DNA from: Spirosoma endbachense
GTDB taxonomy: Bacteria; Bacteroidota; Bacteroidia; Cytophagales; Spirosomataceae
Length of the DNA stretch: 64,000 nucleotides
Reading direction: 5' to 3'
Assembly: GCF_010233585.1 (NCBI RefSeq)
Contig: NZ_CP045997.1
Location: forward strand, 5,461,284-5,525,283
A program made the translations under genes and the position numbers. Shown one piece after another: positions 9,359 to 17,131 of the stretch; the stretch's first letter is position 1; the number at the start of each line of letters is the position of its first letter. Below the pieces are notes generated by a model. It searched no databases. It saw only the letters and a program-made list of their open reading frames with translations, and was not told the origin of the DNA.

Positions 9359-9758
9359 TTTTTGTTACTATTATCAAATAAATATAAATATTATGTTTAA
9401 TATATCCCTTTAATGTGAGAATATTTTTTAATGAATTAATGGTTCGTTGTGTATAATAGAGCTAGGCGATCGTACAGAAAGATAGTATTGGAGAATTATG
9501 TAGTTAATCTGGCAACTTCTAGTTTTAACTAAGAACTTGAATAGTTGGCGACCTGGACTGAAAGAAGGCTGGTTTTTCAGTATGCACGGTAGGAGCTTTA
9601 GCGCCCTGGCTGAAAAGCAGATAGATACAAACAGAGATGAAGTAGCAGGTACTAACCTGTACTAATCCTGAAGAAATAAATGGAGAGAGAGGATTAACAA
9701 ATAACCGCAATAGCCGGATTGGCGTCCTGACTATTGCGGATTATTCTGCAACTTTAAG

Positions 9759-9812
9759 TTAGGTTAAGAAAACGCGAAAGTCATGCTCAGCTTGGCGTAT
9801 GGCTTTTTTGTT
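9759..9812 (+). repeat. terminator-like 54-nt repeat, copy B
   Basis: Second copy of the 4287..4340 element: same leader TTAGGTTAAGAAAACGCGAA, stem AAAGTCAT / ATGGCTTT with one G-U pair, same TTTTTTGTT tail. No plus-strand gene ends just upstream, so here it is not explained as an ordinary terminator. Confidence 0.7.
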
Positions 9813-10007
9813 ATTTGCCAGTAATATACAGCGCTGTTCGCATATTTACCAAAATGTACTCTACCCGGTTTAAATCTGATTTAATCAGATAGGATATATG
9901 GAGAAGCGATTTCGACTGGCGCCACTTGGGCTGGAAGGTCATCTTGCAATCGCGGCTTGAACACAAAAATTATACGACAACAGCATAACCAAAATCTCTG
10001 TAGGCTA

Positions 10008-10049
10008 TAAAAAAAGATAAGGTTCCCTGATCTTAGCAGAGAACCTTAT
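10008..10049 (-). terminator. terminator of the 146-aa exported protein
   Basis: Stem ATAAGGTTC / GAACCTTAT (10017..10049) followed on the minus strand by a U run (plus 10008..10015). It lies about 100 nt after the stop of the 10147..10587 gene. Confidence 0.65.
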
Positions 10050-10146
10050 ACTGACTATTCCTAAACCCTTAACCTTTTCTACATGAAAAACTAACTTTTA
10101 CCCTTTTCTGTTCCAAATACTCGACGAATTCAGTATTTAATTTAAC

Positions 10147-10587
10147 TTACTGAACGTCAGAGTTTTCGCTAAGAGACTGATTCGCGTTCCAGAGGAAGTT
10201 GATCATCCGGGCCGTATGGTTGGCCTGGTTCATCCAGCGACTGGCTTCAGCATTGTTTTGCTTAACCAGTTGAGTATTGACTTGAGCGGCTGCTTCGTTA
10301 AACTTAGCACGGTCGGCGGGGCTGAGATTCAGCACAGCGGCCGGGCTTTGGTTGTAAAGCGAGATAACGCTCATAAAATTTTTCCAATTGGTGTTGCGCA
10401 CCGACTTGGTAATGTGTTGTTCGTAATAAGAAGCAAATTGCTTTTCCGAACCATTAACAAGCAGGGCACTTGCCGGCTTGGTGGCTGCCGGGCTATCATC
10501 AGTGTTGGTGGTGGTAGCCGCGTCTGCCTGAGATGTCATCAATCCTAATCCAAGAATCAACGACGCAAAGATAACACGCGATTTCAT
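10147..10587 (-). CDS. small exported protein of unknown function
   Basis: 146 residues. A clear signal peptide (MKSRVIFASLILGLGLMTSQADAA) precedes a Thr/Ala-rich linker and a helical, Asn/Gln-rich domain (ASYYEQHITKSVRNTNWKNF ... EASRWMNQANHTARMINFLWN). It is probably periplasmic; no cysteine or catalytic motif is present. I do not recognise a family. It is monocistronic, with a plausible promoter (10624..10654) and a terminator downstream. The protein could be a small stress or envelope protein, but nothing in the sequence fixes a role. Confidence 0.6.
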   Translation of the reverse strand: MKSRVIFASLILGLGLMTSQADAATTTNTDDSPAATKPASALLVNGSEKQFASYYEQHITKSVRNTNWKNFMSVISLYNQSPAAVLNLSPADRAKFNEAAAQVNTQLVKQNNAEASRWMNQANHTARMINFLWNANQSLSENSDVQ

Positions 10588-10623
10588 TGTTTTGTTCTAT
10601 TTTCGTTTCAATTAATCAACGCA

Positions 10624-10654
10624 CAAATGTCCGTAGAAGTTCTGAAAGTGCAAA
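10624..10654 (-). promoter_or_regulatory. probable promoter of the 146-aa exported protein
   Basis: On the minus strand: TTTG, 19 nt, GACATTTG. This fits the Bacteroidota consensus apart from GA in place of TA. The start codon is 37 nt downstream. Confidence 0.4.
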
Positions 10655-10828
10655 ACATGTATAGGGGTCGATTCGGAATAATATTCCGAATTTACTATCG
10701 TTTAATTTTTAATTTATTGATATTGACTATTTAAATCTACTCAATACAAAATTATATTTGTATGTTTTGGTGCTTAATATATAGAAAATATTCTTTTGAA
10801 AAAATGCAAAATTCTTTAAAAATTTATA

Positions 10829-11392
10829 CTATTGGTTGTAATTGTTCATAGCAAATTGTATTCCCATAGTACAAAAAGCAAGCACTGCATTGCCAGCACG
10901 GTCCAAATAGTCGGGTAATTGAATCATTTCGTCTTCAGGAAACTGCCCCAATACGAAGTCAACCTGCTTTCCTTTAGAGAAACTATTGCCTATTCCTACC
11001 CGTAAGCGGGCGTATTCCTGGGTAGTCAGTACCTCATCAATATTTCGCAATCCATTGTGGCCCCCCGGCGAACCTTTAGGTTTCAGTCGCAGCTTGCCAA
11101 AAGGCAGATCTTTATCATCAGTCACAACAAGAATATTCTCGACCGGAATATTTTCCTGTTTCATGTAGTAGAGTAACGCCCGCCCACTTAGGTTCATGTA
11201 GGTTGTCGGCTTTACGAAAAAGATTTGTTTTCCTTTGTGTTGCCATTTGGCCGTATAGGCCAGGCGAGTCATTGTAAAGTCAAAACCATGTTGGGCGGCC
11301 ATCCGGTCCAGAACCATAAAGCCAGCATTATGCCGGGTTAGTGCATATTCAGGGCCAATGTTGCCAAGGCCAACGATCAAAAATTTAGTCAT
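10829..11392 (-). CDS. pth: peptidyl-tRNA hydrolase
   Basis: 187 residues, the usual length for bacterial Pth. It releases peptides from prematurely dropped peptidyl-tRNA by cleaving the ester bond. Visible family marks: N-terminal FLIVGLGNIGPEYALTRHNAGF with Asn11 and catalytic His21, Asp92 in TDDKDLPFG, and GSPGGHNGLR, which contacts the substrate. The ATG at 11392 starts directly at the conserved N-terminus. It is divergent from pyrR with 105 nt between them; a -7 element lies at 11431..11438. Cytoplasmic and usually essential. Assignment is secure. Confidence 0.97.
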   Translation of the reverse strand: MTKFLIVGLGNIGPEYALTRHNAGFMVLDRMAAQHGFDFTMTRLAYTAKWQHKGKQIFFVKPTTYMNLSGRALLYYMKQENIPVENILVVTDDKDLPFGKLRLKPKGSPGGHNGLRNIDEVLTTQEYARLRVGIGNSFSKGKQVDFVLGQFPEDEMIQLPDYLDRAGNAVLAFCTMGIQFAMNNYNQ

Positions 11393-11430
11393 TCGTTAAT
11401 AACCCGTAGGCTTCTATAGTATAACGCCCA

Positions 11431-11438
11431 CAAAAATA
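11431..11438 (-). promoter_or_regulatory. pth promoter -7 element TATTTTTG
   Basis: Perfect TAnnTTTG on the minus strand, about 39 nt before the pth ATG. No convincing -33 TTG. Confidence 0.45.
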
Positions 11439-11497
11439 GTGAGCTAAAACCAGTGAGGAACGACTGATGACTGCTAACTGAAGACTATTTTTACTCC

Positions 11498-12037
11498 ATG
11501 AACCAACAACGCCTGATTCTTTCCAGTCCGCTGCTCGAAATCGTGATCAGCCGACTGGCGCAGCAACTAATCGAAAATCACCAGGATTTTGCCGATACTG
11601 TTATTTTGGGGATGCAGCCACGAGGTATCTATTTTGCCGAACGCGTCGGACGAGAGCTGAACCGGACACTGGGTTTTACTGTACCACTCGGTTATCTGGA
11701 TGCAACTTTTTACCGGGATGATTTCCGTCGGCGCGATTCGCCATTGCAGCCTAATGCAACCCATGTGCCCTTTATTATTGAAGATAAACGCGTGATTCTG
11801 GTCGATGATGTACTGGCAACAGGCCGAATGGTACGGGCTGCCCTTGATGCGATGACCGCGTTTGGAAGGCCCCGAAAAGTAGAACTATTGGTTCTGATCG
11901 ACCGGCGCTATAACCGCGATTTACCGATCAAACCCGACTATACCGGTAAACGTGTAAATACGCTTGAATCGCAACGTGTATTGGTCGAGTGGACTGAGCA
12001 AGGGGCCGATGCGGATCGGATTTGGCTGGTGGGCTGA
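11498..12037 (+). CDS. pyrR: PyrR-type phosphoribosyltransferase / pyr regulator
   Basis: 179 residues, type I phosphoribosyltransferase. PyrR binds pyr mRNA and attenuates pyrimidine synthesis, and often has uracil phosphoribosyltransferase activity (uracil + PRPP to UMP). Family marks: GMQPRGIYFAERV near residue 38, YRDDFRRRD near 72, and the PRPP-binding loop VDDVLATGRMVRAAL (102-116), followed by the flag LIDRRYNRDLPIKPDYTGK. The PyrR-type DDxxRR element is present. No pyr biosynthesis gene lies nearby, so regulation in trans is possible. In many Bacteroidota the protein may act mainly as a salvage enzyme; the sequence does not decide this. Confidence 0.92.
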   Translation: MNQQRLILSSPLLEIVISRLAQQLIENHQDFADTVILGMQPRGIYFAERVGRELNRTLGFTVPLGYLDATFYRDDFRRRDSPLQPNATHVPFIIEDKRVILVDDVLATGRMVRAALDAMTAFGRPRKVELLVLIDRRYNRDLPIKPDYTGKRVNTLESQRVLVEWTEQGADADRIWLVG

Positions 12038-12158
12038 ATCGCTGTATCCAGTTAATAACAAGCTTTTGACACTTAGCTACTTATTTATGACATTTGAACA
12101 ATATGTATGCTCCGGATTGGCGGGATTTTTGTAATTTCGCTGTCCGTAATTATACGTA

Positions 12159-14732
12159 ATGAAACCTCTACAGAAACTACTTATACTTTTCTTCTGCTTT
12201 ATACTTGCCAGTAACCATAAAGAGGCCAGCGCGCAGACCGTTTATACCGTTACCGGACTGGTTACAGATGCCCGTACGGGCGATCCTGTGCCGTTTGCCA
12301 GCGTCGCTCTTGTGGGCCGTCGGGTTGGATCGCTAACCGACGAACGGGGTCGATATACAATAAGCGCTAAGATCCTAACCGATTCGATCGCTGTTAGCTC
12401 TCTTGGTTACGTTACCCAGCGCCAATTTATTGATCGCGAACGAACAACGCAGGCTGTTGACATCAAACTGATATCGGGTGGTGCCTCGCTTCAGGAAGTA
12501 ACCGTCCGTGCTGGCGAAAATCCGGCGTTTCGCGTTTTGCGGCAGGTGCGCAAAAATCGCGGCATCAACGATCGGAAGCGGCTGCTGGCCTACGAAAGTG
12601 ATAATTACGTTAAAACACAGGTTGCTCTCAGCCATGTTTCGGACCGAATGCGCCGAAATCCGTTGATCAAGCGGATTAACGAATCGCTGAGCAAACATGA
12701 CTCCATCATCGATAGCGAAGGGCATCGATTACTGCCGATTTTAGTTTCGGAGTCCGTATCGCGTTATTACTACCGGGATAGTCCTCAACGTAAACGCGAG
12801 GACGTGCGTAAAACCCGGATTAAAGGGGTGGCCGTCGATGATGCCGGACTGAGTTCGCAATTACTGGGTGGTACTAATCTGGTCAGCCAGAATTTCTATG
12901 ACAACTATATTCCAATTTTAGGGAAGGATTTTGCTTCGCCCATTGGCGATAACTGGAAAAACTGGTACGAGTTTTTTCTGGCCGACACCACACAGATTGG
13001 TGATCATATCTGCTATGAAATTCAGTTTGACCCGAAGCGGCCCGAAGATCTTGTGTTTACAGGTAAGGCCTGGATCGACACAACGACGTTTGCATTATGC
13101 CAGATTGAAACACACATTGGAAACGGGGCTAACCTGAACTATGTTCGTAAACTGACCATTGAGCAGGAACTGGAGCCAACAATGGATACCACAACGGGTT
13201 CGTCGGGTATGGCTGGCTGGTTGCCTACTAAAATTCGACTGCTGGCCGATTTGACGGGCGTGGGGAAGCAATCGCTTGGTTTGCGGGCCGAGGTGACTCT
13301 ACGGAGCAGCAACATAGTCGTCAATAAGCCGCATCCCATGTTGTTCTATGAGCAGCCTATTGAGCCGAGCGATACGGTAGCGACTGCCAATGAGGCCTAC
13401 TGGCATGCCGTACAGGGGACCCTTGCCGGTGCTGATTCGCTCAATAAAGACGATCTGAAAGCCCGCGAGATAATCGATAAACTCAGAGCGGTACCAGCTG
13501 TGAAAACCGCCGAAGGGATCGGCCAGGTTCTCGTGACTGGATTTTATAAACTCGGCGGCATCGATTTAGGACCTTATCCATATCTGTTTGCTATTAACAC
13601 CGTTGAGGGATTGCGGACAAGAATTGGGTTCAAAACAAACGATGACTTTAGCCGTAACTGGATTTTTCGGGCTTACCTCGCCTATGGTACCTACGATCGC
13701 CAGTTTAAGTACGGTGGGGAAGTCAATTATCTCTTTTCGCGTCAACACTGGACATTGGCGGGCGTTAAGGTTGCCAACGACCTGGAGCGTTTAGGGCTAA
13801 CACCCGAACTAATCGGTGGAAATCGAATCTTCTATGCACTGAGCCGATTTGGCCGCTATCGGGGTGCTTACCGGAGTATGCAGAAAGAGTTGTTCTTTCG
13901 CACCGAACCTGTTCGGGGTATCTTACTGACTGCTACATTGGGTAGTCGGACGTTTGATCCTATTTTCCCGTTTCATTACCGCATTGATCCCGATATGGGT
14001 GACCTGTCGCCCCTAAAATCTACTATTTTCGATGCGTTCTGGTCGATTGAAGCCCGGTTGGCCCGAAAAGAAAAGTACATTATGGATGGGAATGACCGTA
14101 TTACACTGGGAACAAAACGGGCTCCTGTTCTAACGATTCGATATACGAAAGGCCTTAAATCCTTAGGGGGCGATTTTAATTATGATCGACTCACCCTGCG
14201 GGCGCAGCAATCACTGCGGCTTGGGCCACTTGGCCGGATGACGTATTTACTGTCGGCTGGTTTTACGCCCTCAACGCTGCCTGCACCGCTCCTGTTTCCT
14301 CATATTGGCAACCCTACACCGCTGCTAACGAACAATACCTTCAACCGGATGCAGTTTTATGAATTCGTGAGCGATCGATTTGTTGCCATTCATATCCAGC
14401 ATAAGTTTGAAGGATTACTGTTTAACCGGTTGCCGGGAATTCGGAAGCTCAACTGGCGATTGGTAGCCAATATCGATGCGCTATGGGGAAGTCAATCGAA
14501 GGAAAATCAGGATGTTGAGTCATTTAAGCCGCTGCCGGGCGGTATGAAGCCCATTCATTTTGGCACGCTCGATGGCGCTAAACCATATCTGGAAGTTGGC
14601 TACGGAATCGATAATATTTTTAAACTGATCCGTATTCAGGCCATTCACCGACTAACTTACCTCAATGGAGGCCCGAATGGAATACCCATCAGCCCATTTG
14701 CTTTAAAGGCTTCCGCTTCGTTTAATTTTTAA
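12159..14732 (+). CDS. DUF5686 / carboxypeptidase-like domain surface protein
   Basis: 857 residues. Signal peptide (ends EASAQ), a carboxypeptidase-regulatory-like beta-sandwich (about 30-110; VTGLVTDARTGDPVPFASVA ... SSLGY), then the long DUF5686 region, predicted to form an outer-membrane barrel-like C-terminal half ending in FALKASASFNF with a terminal Phe, typical of Bacteroidota outer-membrane proteins. The family resembles TonB receptors but lacks the plug; function is unknown, with roles in envelope maintenance suggested. It has its own gene neighbourhood and a strong hairpin at 14736..14778. Start at ATG 12159, directly followed by the signal peptide. Confidence 0.88.
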   Translation: MKPLQKLLILFFCFILASNHKEASAQTVYTVTGLVTDARTGDPVPFASVALVGRRVGSLTDERGRYTISAKILTDSIAVSSLGYVTQRQFIDRERTTQAVDIKLISGGASLQEVTVRAGENPAFRVLRQVRKNRGINDRKRLLAYESDNYVKTQVALSHVSDRMRRNPLIKRINESLSKHDSIIDSEGHRLLPILVSESVSRYYYRDSPQRKREDVRKTRIKGVAVDDAGLSSQLLGGTNLVSQNFYDNYIPILGKDFASPIGDNWKNWYEFFLADTTQIGDHICYEIQFDPKRPEDLVFTGKAWIDTTTFALCQIETHIGNGANLNYVRKLTIEQELEPTMDTTTGSSGMAGWLPTKIRLLADLTGVGKQSLGLRAEVTLRSSNIVVNKPHPMLFYEQPIEPSDTVATANEAYWHAVQGTLAGADSLNKDDLKAREIIDKLRAVPAVKTAEGIGQVLVTGFYKLGGIDLGPYPYLFAINTVEGLRTRIGFKTNDDFSRNWIFRAYLAYGTYDRQFKYGGEVNYLFSRQHWTLAGVKVANDLERLGLTPELIGGNRIFYALSRFGRYRGAYRSMQKELFFRTEPVRGILLTATLGSRTFDPIFPFHYRIDPDMGDLSPLKSTIFDAFWSIEARLARKEKYIMDGNDRITLGTKRAPVLTIRYTKGLKSLGGDFNYDRLTLRAQQSLRLGPLGRMTYLLSAGFTPSTLPAPLLFPHIGNPTPLLTNNTFNRMQFYEFVSDRFVAIHIQHKFEGLLFNRLPGIRKLNWRLVANIDALWGSQSKENQDVESFKPLPGGMKPIHFGTLDGAKPYLEVGYGIDNIFKLIRIQAIHRLTYLNGGPNGIPISPFALKASASFNF

Positions 14733-14735
14733 TGG

Positions 14736-14778
14736 AATAAGCTGTGTTCGCGCCGACATTCGCGAAACACAGCTTATT
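14736..14778. terminator. bidirectional terminator hairpin
   Basis: Arms AATAAGCTGTGTTCGCG and CGCGAAACACAGCTTATT, one bulge, between the convergent DUF5686 and methyltransferase genes. T runs are short on both sides, but position and stem length suit shared termination. Confidence 0.75.
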
Positions 14779-14788
14779 TTCTTAGGTG

Positions 14789-15529
14789 TCAATTGACCCG
14801 GCCTATTCGTAAAAACACGGGGAACGTAACATCCCGTTCGGCTTCACCCCAGATCGGCTTCAACTGCTCGCCAAAATCGGTTACAGGATCTTCTTCATTT
14901 TCGTGAATATACTGCCGTACGGCCGACCATGTTCGCAGGTAGTTCAGGAAACGATCCAGCGACCACTTTCGATCGATTATAAATTCTTTGTGTTGCGCAT
15001 TTGCAAAGGGGAAGGGAAGGGTTGCATACGAATTATCGATATGAACCCGCTGCGGGTCCCAGTAGGGGCCAATACGATTCCGGTAGAAATCAAGTAAGAT
15101 TGGGTCAAGGTCAGGGCCGAGTTTAACCAGACCGTATCCCCATTCGGCGAGTGTCGCGCCGGGTTTAGAAACGCGCCGAACCTCCTGATGAAACGTATCG
15201 ACCGAAAACCAGTGCAATGCCTGGGCTACGGTGATGAGGTCGAAGGACTGATCGGCAAAGGGCGTTTGTTCGGCCTGGCTAAGCTGGTAATGGATATTCG
15301 GCTTCTTCACGGCCAGCACTAATTGCGTTTCGCTGATGTCTGTTGCTTCTACCTGCTCAAAAAAATCAGCCAATACACCCGCTACCTGCCCGTTCCCGGT
15401 TGCACAATCCCAGGCCAGATGCCGATCGCCAACAGATGAGAGCACAAAATCATAGAGATCCTGAGGATAATCGATTCGAAACTGGGCATATAGATTGGCA
15501 TGTCCCGAAAAGCGGTCAATGGGCATCAT
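14789..15529 (-). CDS. class I SAM-dependent methyltransferase
   Basis: 246 residues, Methyltransf_11 type. SAM-binding motif I is WDCATGNGQVAGVLADFF (residues about 40-57), acidic motif II VEATDIS, motif III/IV FDLITVAQALHWF, and motif V VSKPGATLAEWGYG. The AQALHWF variant is common in a broad family of bacterial and fungal small-molecule methyltransferases (trans-aconitate or UbiE-like relatives). Substrate unknown; cytoplasmic. Monocistronic, convergent with DUF5686. The start MMPIDRFSG has two adjacent ATGs; the first is taken. Confidence 0.85.
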   Translation of the reverse strand: MMPIDRFSGHANLYAQFRIDYPQDLYDFVLSSVGDRHLAWDCATGNGQVAGVLADFFEQVEATDISETQLVLAVKKPNIHYQLSQAEQTPFADQSFDLITVAQALHWFSVDTFHQEVRRVSKPGATLAEWGYGLVKLGPDLDPILLDFYRNRIGPYWDPQRVHIDNSYATLPFPFANAQHKEFIIDRKWSLDRFLNYLRTWSAVRQYIHENEEDPVTDFGEQLKPIWGEAERDVTFPVFLRIGRVN

Positions 15530-15612
15530 ACTAATTTTGTTTTAACAAATTTTAAACGTTTTTCGAGAACAATTGTCCAAGGATTGGTTTAGTAGGAAAA
15601 ACCGAAGCAAAA

Positions 15613-15643
15613 TTGGGTTATAACCAGGAACCGTCTATTTTTG
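15613..15643 (+). promoter_or_regulatory. promoter of the cytochrome c gene
   Basis: TTG (15613..15615), 20 nt, TATTTTTG (15636..15643), a full match to the Bacteroidota consensus. The transcript start near 15650 leaves about 55 nt of leader to the ATG at 15705. Confidence 0.65.
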
Positions 15644-15704
15644 CGGGGTTGGTCTATAGCCGGTTATCAATTTGTTCCGTTCATTTATCGCTTACCCGAT
15701 TCTC

Positions 15705-16085
15705 ATGAAAAAATCGTTTGGATTTCTCTTTGCTGCGGCTGCCCTGGCCCTGGCTTCATTCGATGTCAATGCTCAGGCTCCGACCGCTGACATTCCAGCG
15801 GATATGAATGCCCTGATGAGCAAATATACGTGTATTGCCTGCCATCGCCCTAATCAAAAACTGGTTGGCCCTGCCTACGTAGATGTAGCTAAGAAGAAGT
15901 ATTCTAACGAGGAAATCGTTAAACTGATCTACACGCCTGTACCGAGCCACTGGCCGGGTTACCCACCCATGGCTCCGATGACGCAGGTTCCTAAAGAAGA
16001 TGCGCTGAAGCTGGCTACATGGATCAATTCACTCGACAAGACCCCCGCTAAAAAAGGCGGCAAAGGGAAAAGTAAGAAAGCCTAA
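15705..16085 (+). CDS. class I c-type cytochrome, small periplasmic
   Basis: 126 residues. Signal peptide MKKSFGFLFAAAALALASFDVNAQ, then one heme-binding CIACH (Cys43, Cys46, His47) and the distal methionine region YPPMAPMTQVP, as in small cytochrome c551/552 domains. It carries electrons in the periplasm. The C-terminus is lysine-rich (KTPAKKGGKGKSKKA). The ATG at 15705 was preferred over an upstream TTG because it begins the signal peptide and leaves the promoter at 15613..15643 outside the gene. Monocistronic, with a strong terminator at 16087..16124. Partner oxidase or dehydrogenase is not visible here. Confidence 0.9.
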   Translation: MKKSFGFLFAAAALALASFDVNAQAPTADIPADMNALMSKYTCIACHRPNQKLVGPAYVDVAKKKYSNEEIVKLIYTPVPSHWPGYPPMAPMTQVPKEDALKLATWINSLDKTPAKKGGKGKSKKA

Positions 16086-16086
16086 C

Positions 16087-16124
16087 ACAAAAAAAGCACC
16101 GGTCTGAAACCCGGTGCTTTTTTT
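16087..16124 (+). terminator. terminator after cytochrome c
   Basis: AAAAAAAGCACCGG stem with CCGGTGCTTTTTTT: a GC stem ending in a seven-T run, two nt after the stop. The flanking A run also makes it usable from the minus strand. Confidence 0.9.
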
Positions 16125-16168
16125 GCCTGATACGTGATCGTCCTATCCAAAAAATAGATAAGGTGACC

Positions 16169-16939
16169 TTATTGACACTGAGCGTAGGTGATCGTAAAAA
16201 AATTCTTCGGATTGCCAGTGTGGACAAACTGCGTCGTACGACCCTGCGCATCGAAAGTGTAGGTGTATTGTTGGGTGAACGTAAACGATTTTCCGGCGGC
16301 TGTCCAGTTGCGCACCCACTTATTGAGCAAATGCTTACTGGTAAGTGGAACGGCCGTGAAAACCGGAGACAACCAGGCAAATTGAGGCTGTTGGCTCCAG
16401 GGCAATCCATTTAATTTATCCGCCAGGTAATCCAGTACATAGTTGTCGCTTTCTGTATGCCCGTCGGAGTCGGTTATCACACCCTTTATTGAGACGGGGT
16501 CGCCATTGGCATCATACGAGTAACTGTAAAGAAGGACATCATTATCATCGGTGGTAATTCTTGCACCTGTTAATTGCCCGGCAGGATTAAATTCAAACAG
16601 TGCGCCATCCAGAATCACAAAGTCTAATAACCCATTTTTATAGTCCGTACTAATATCACCCGACGGATCGATAAGCTTTCCGTCGCTACCATACGTATAT
16701 GTCCTTGTCTCTGTTTGTCCGTCATCGGTAACGGTGATTCCCACAATTCGGAGCTGATCATCGAAGGTGAATTTATAGTTTAGGTCAAGAAGAGTTGCTT
16801 TTATAGTTACTTCCTTGCAGAGCGTATTCGTAGATCCCTGGGCACCAGGATCATCGCTTTTTTTGCAACCGTCTAACCAAATGAACCCAATCAGGATAAA
16901 GCCAAGCGGCCATCTGACCGCACTATACATACGTTTCAT
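16169..16939 (-). CDS. lipoprotein of unknown function, YD-repeat-like
   Basis: 256 residues. The N-terminus has a hydrophobic stretch and a lipobox-like WLDGCKKSDD, so it is probably a lipoprotein with an acidic mature start. The mature part is rich in Tyr/Asp beta hairpins (TYTYGSDGKLIDPSGD, LLYSYSYDANGDPVSI, QYTYTFDAQGRTTQFV), resembling the single repeats of YD/RHS-type or DUF4595-like Bacteroidota lipoproteins. No catalytic motif. A 46-nt element shared with the 19.6 kb region lies about 95 nt upstream (17033..17078). Substrate or binding partner unknown. Confidence 0.65.
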   Translation of the reverse strand: MKRMYSAVRWPLGFILIGFIWLDGCKKSDDPGAQGSTNTLCKEVTIKATLLDLNYKFTFDDQLRIVGITVTDDGQTETRTYTYGSDGKLIDPSGDISTDYKNGLLDFVILDGALFEFNPAGQLTGARITTDDNDVLLYSYSYDANGDPVSIKGVITDSDGHTESDNYVLDYLADKLNGLPWSQQPQFAWLSPVFTAVPLTSKHLLNKWVRNWTAAGKSFTFTQQYTYTFDAQGRTTQFVHTGNPKNFFTITYAQCQ

Positions 16940-17032
16940 AGCCTGTTCCGTTACGCCTGAAGAGCAAGGAATTGTTTCCTGATGTAAGCGTAACTATAGA
17001 CAAAGCTACCTCATAATATGAACTACAAGTTG

Positions 17033-17078
17033 CCGATAACTAAATGATAAACAGGTGGTTGTGTTAAAATTTGATTAA
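17033..17078 (-). repeat. 46-nt duplicated upstream element, copy 1
   Basis: CCGATAACTAAATGATA, 14 variable nt, TTAAAATTTGATTAA on plus. The same two blocks with the same 14-nt gap occur at 19592..19637. Both copies lie upstream of minus-strand genes for exported proteins, so a shared promoter or regulator site is plausible. Confidence 0.65.
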
Positions 17079-17131
17079 AGCCTATGGATGCAGATGAGGC
17101 ATTTTAAGCGTGAATAGAGCCTGAGACTTAT

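Larger units (their letters stand above)
9359..10146. other. gene-poor intergenic stretch
   Basis: About 790 bases without a convincing gene. It holds a hairpin CCGCAATAG / CTATTGCGG (9705..9739), the second 54-nt repeat (9759..9812), a 17-bp palindrome ATCTGAT-TTA-ATCAGAT (9874..9890) and the minus-strand terminator at 10008..10049. A 61-codon minus-strand frame (9525..9710) has no recognisable features. The first 120 bases are strongly AT-rich and probably carry the promoter of the mosaic gene. Confidence 0.5.

Noticed and set aside
9525..9710. Possible 61-aa minus-strand gene
   Set aside because: No recognisable features and no promoter; lies between hairpins in a gene-poor stretch.
9898..9960. 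20-codon frame starting ATGGAGAAGCGATTTCGACT after a short palindrome
   Set aside because: Too short to support as a gene; only a weak ribosome-binding match.
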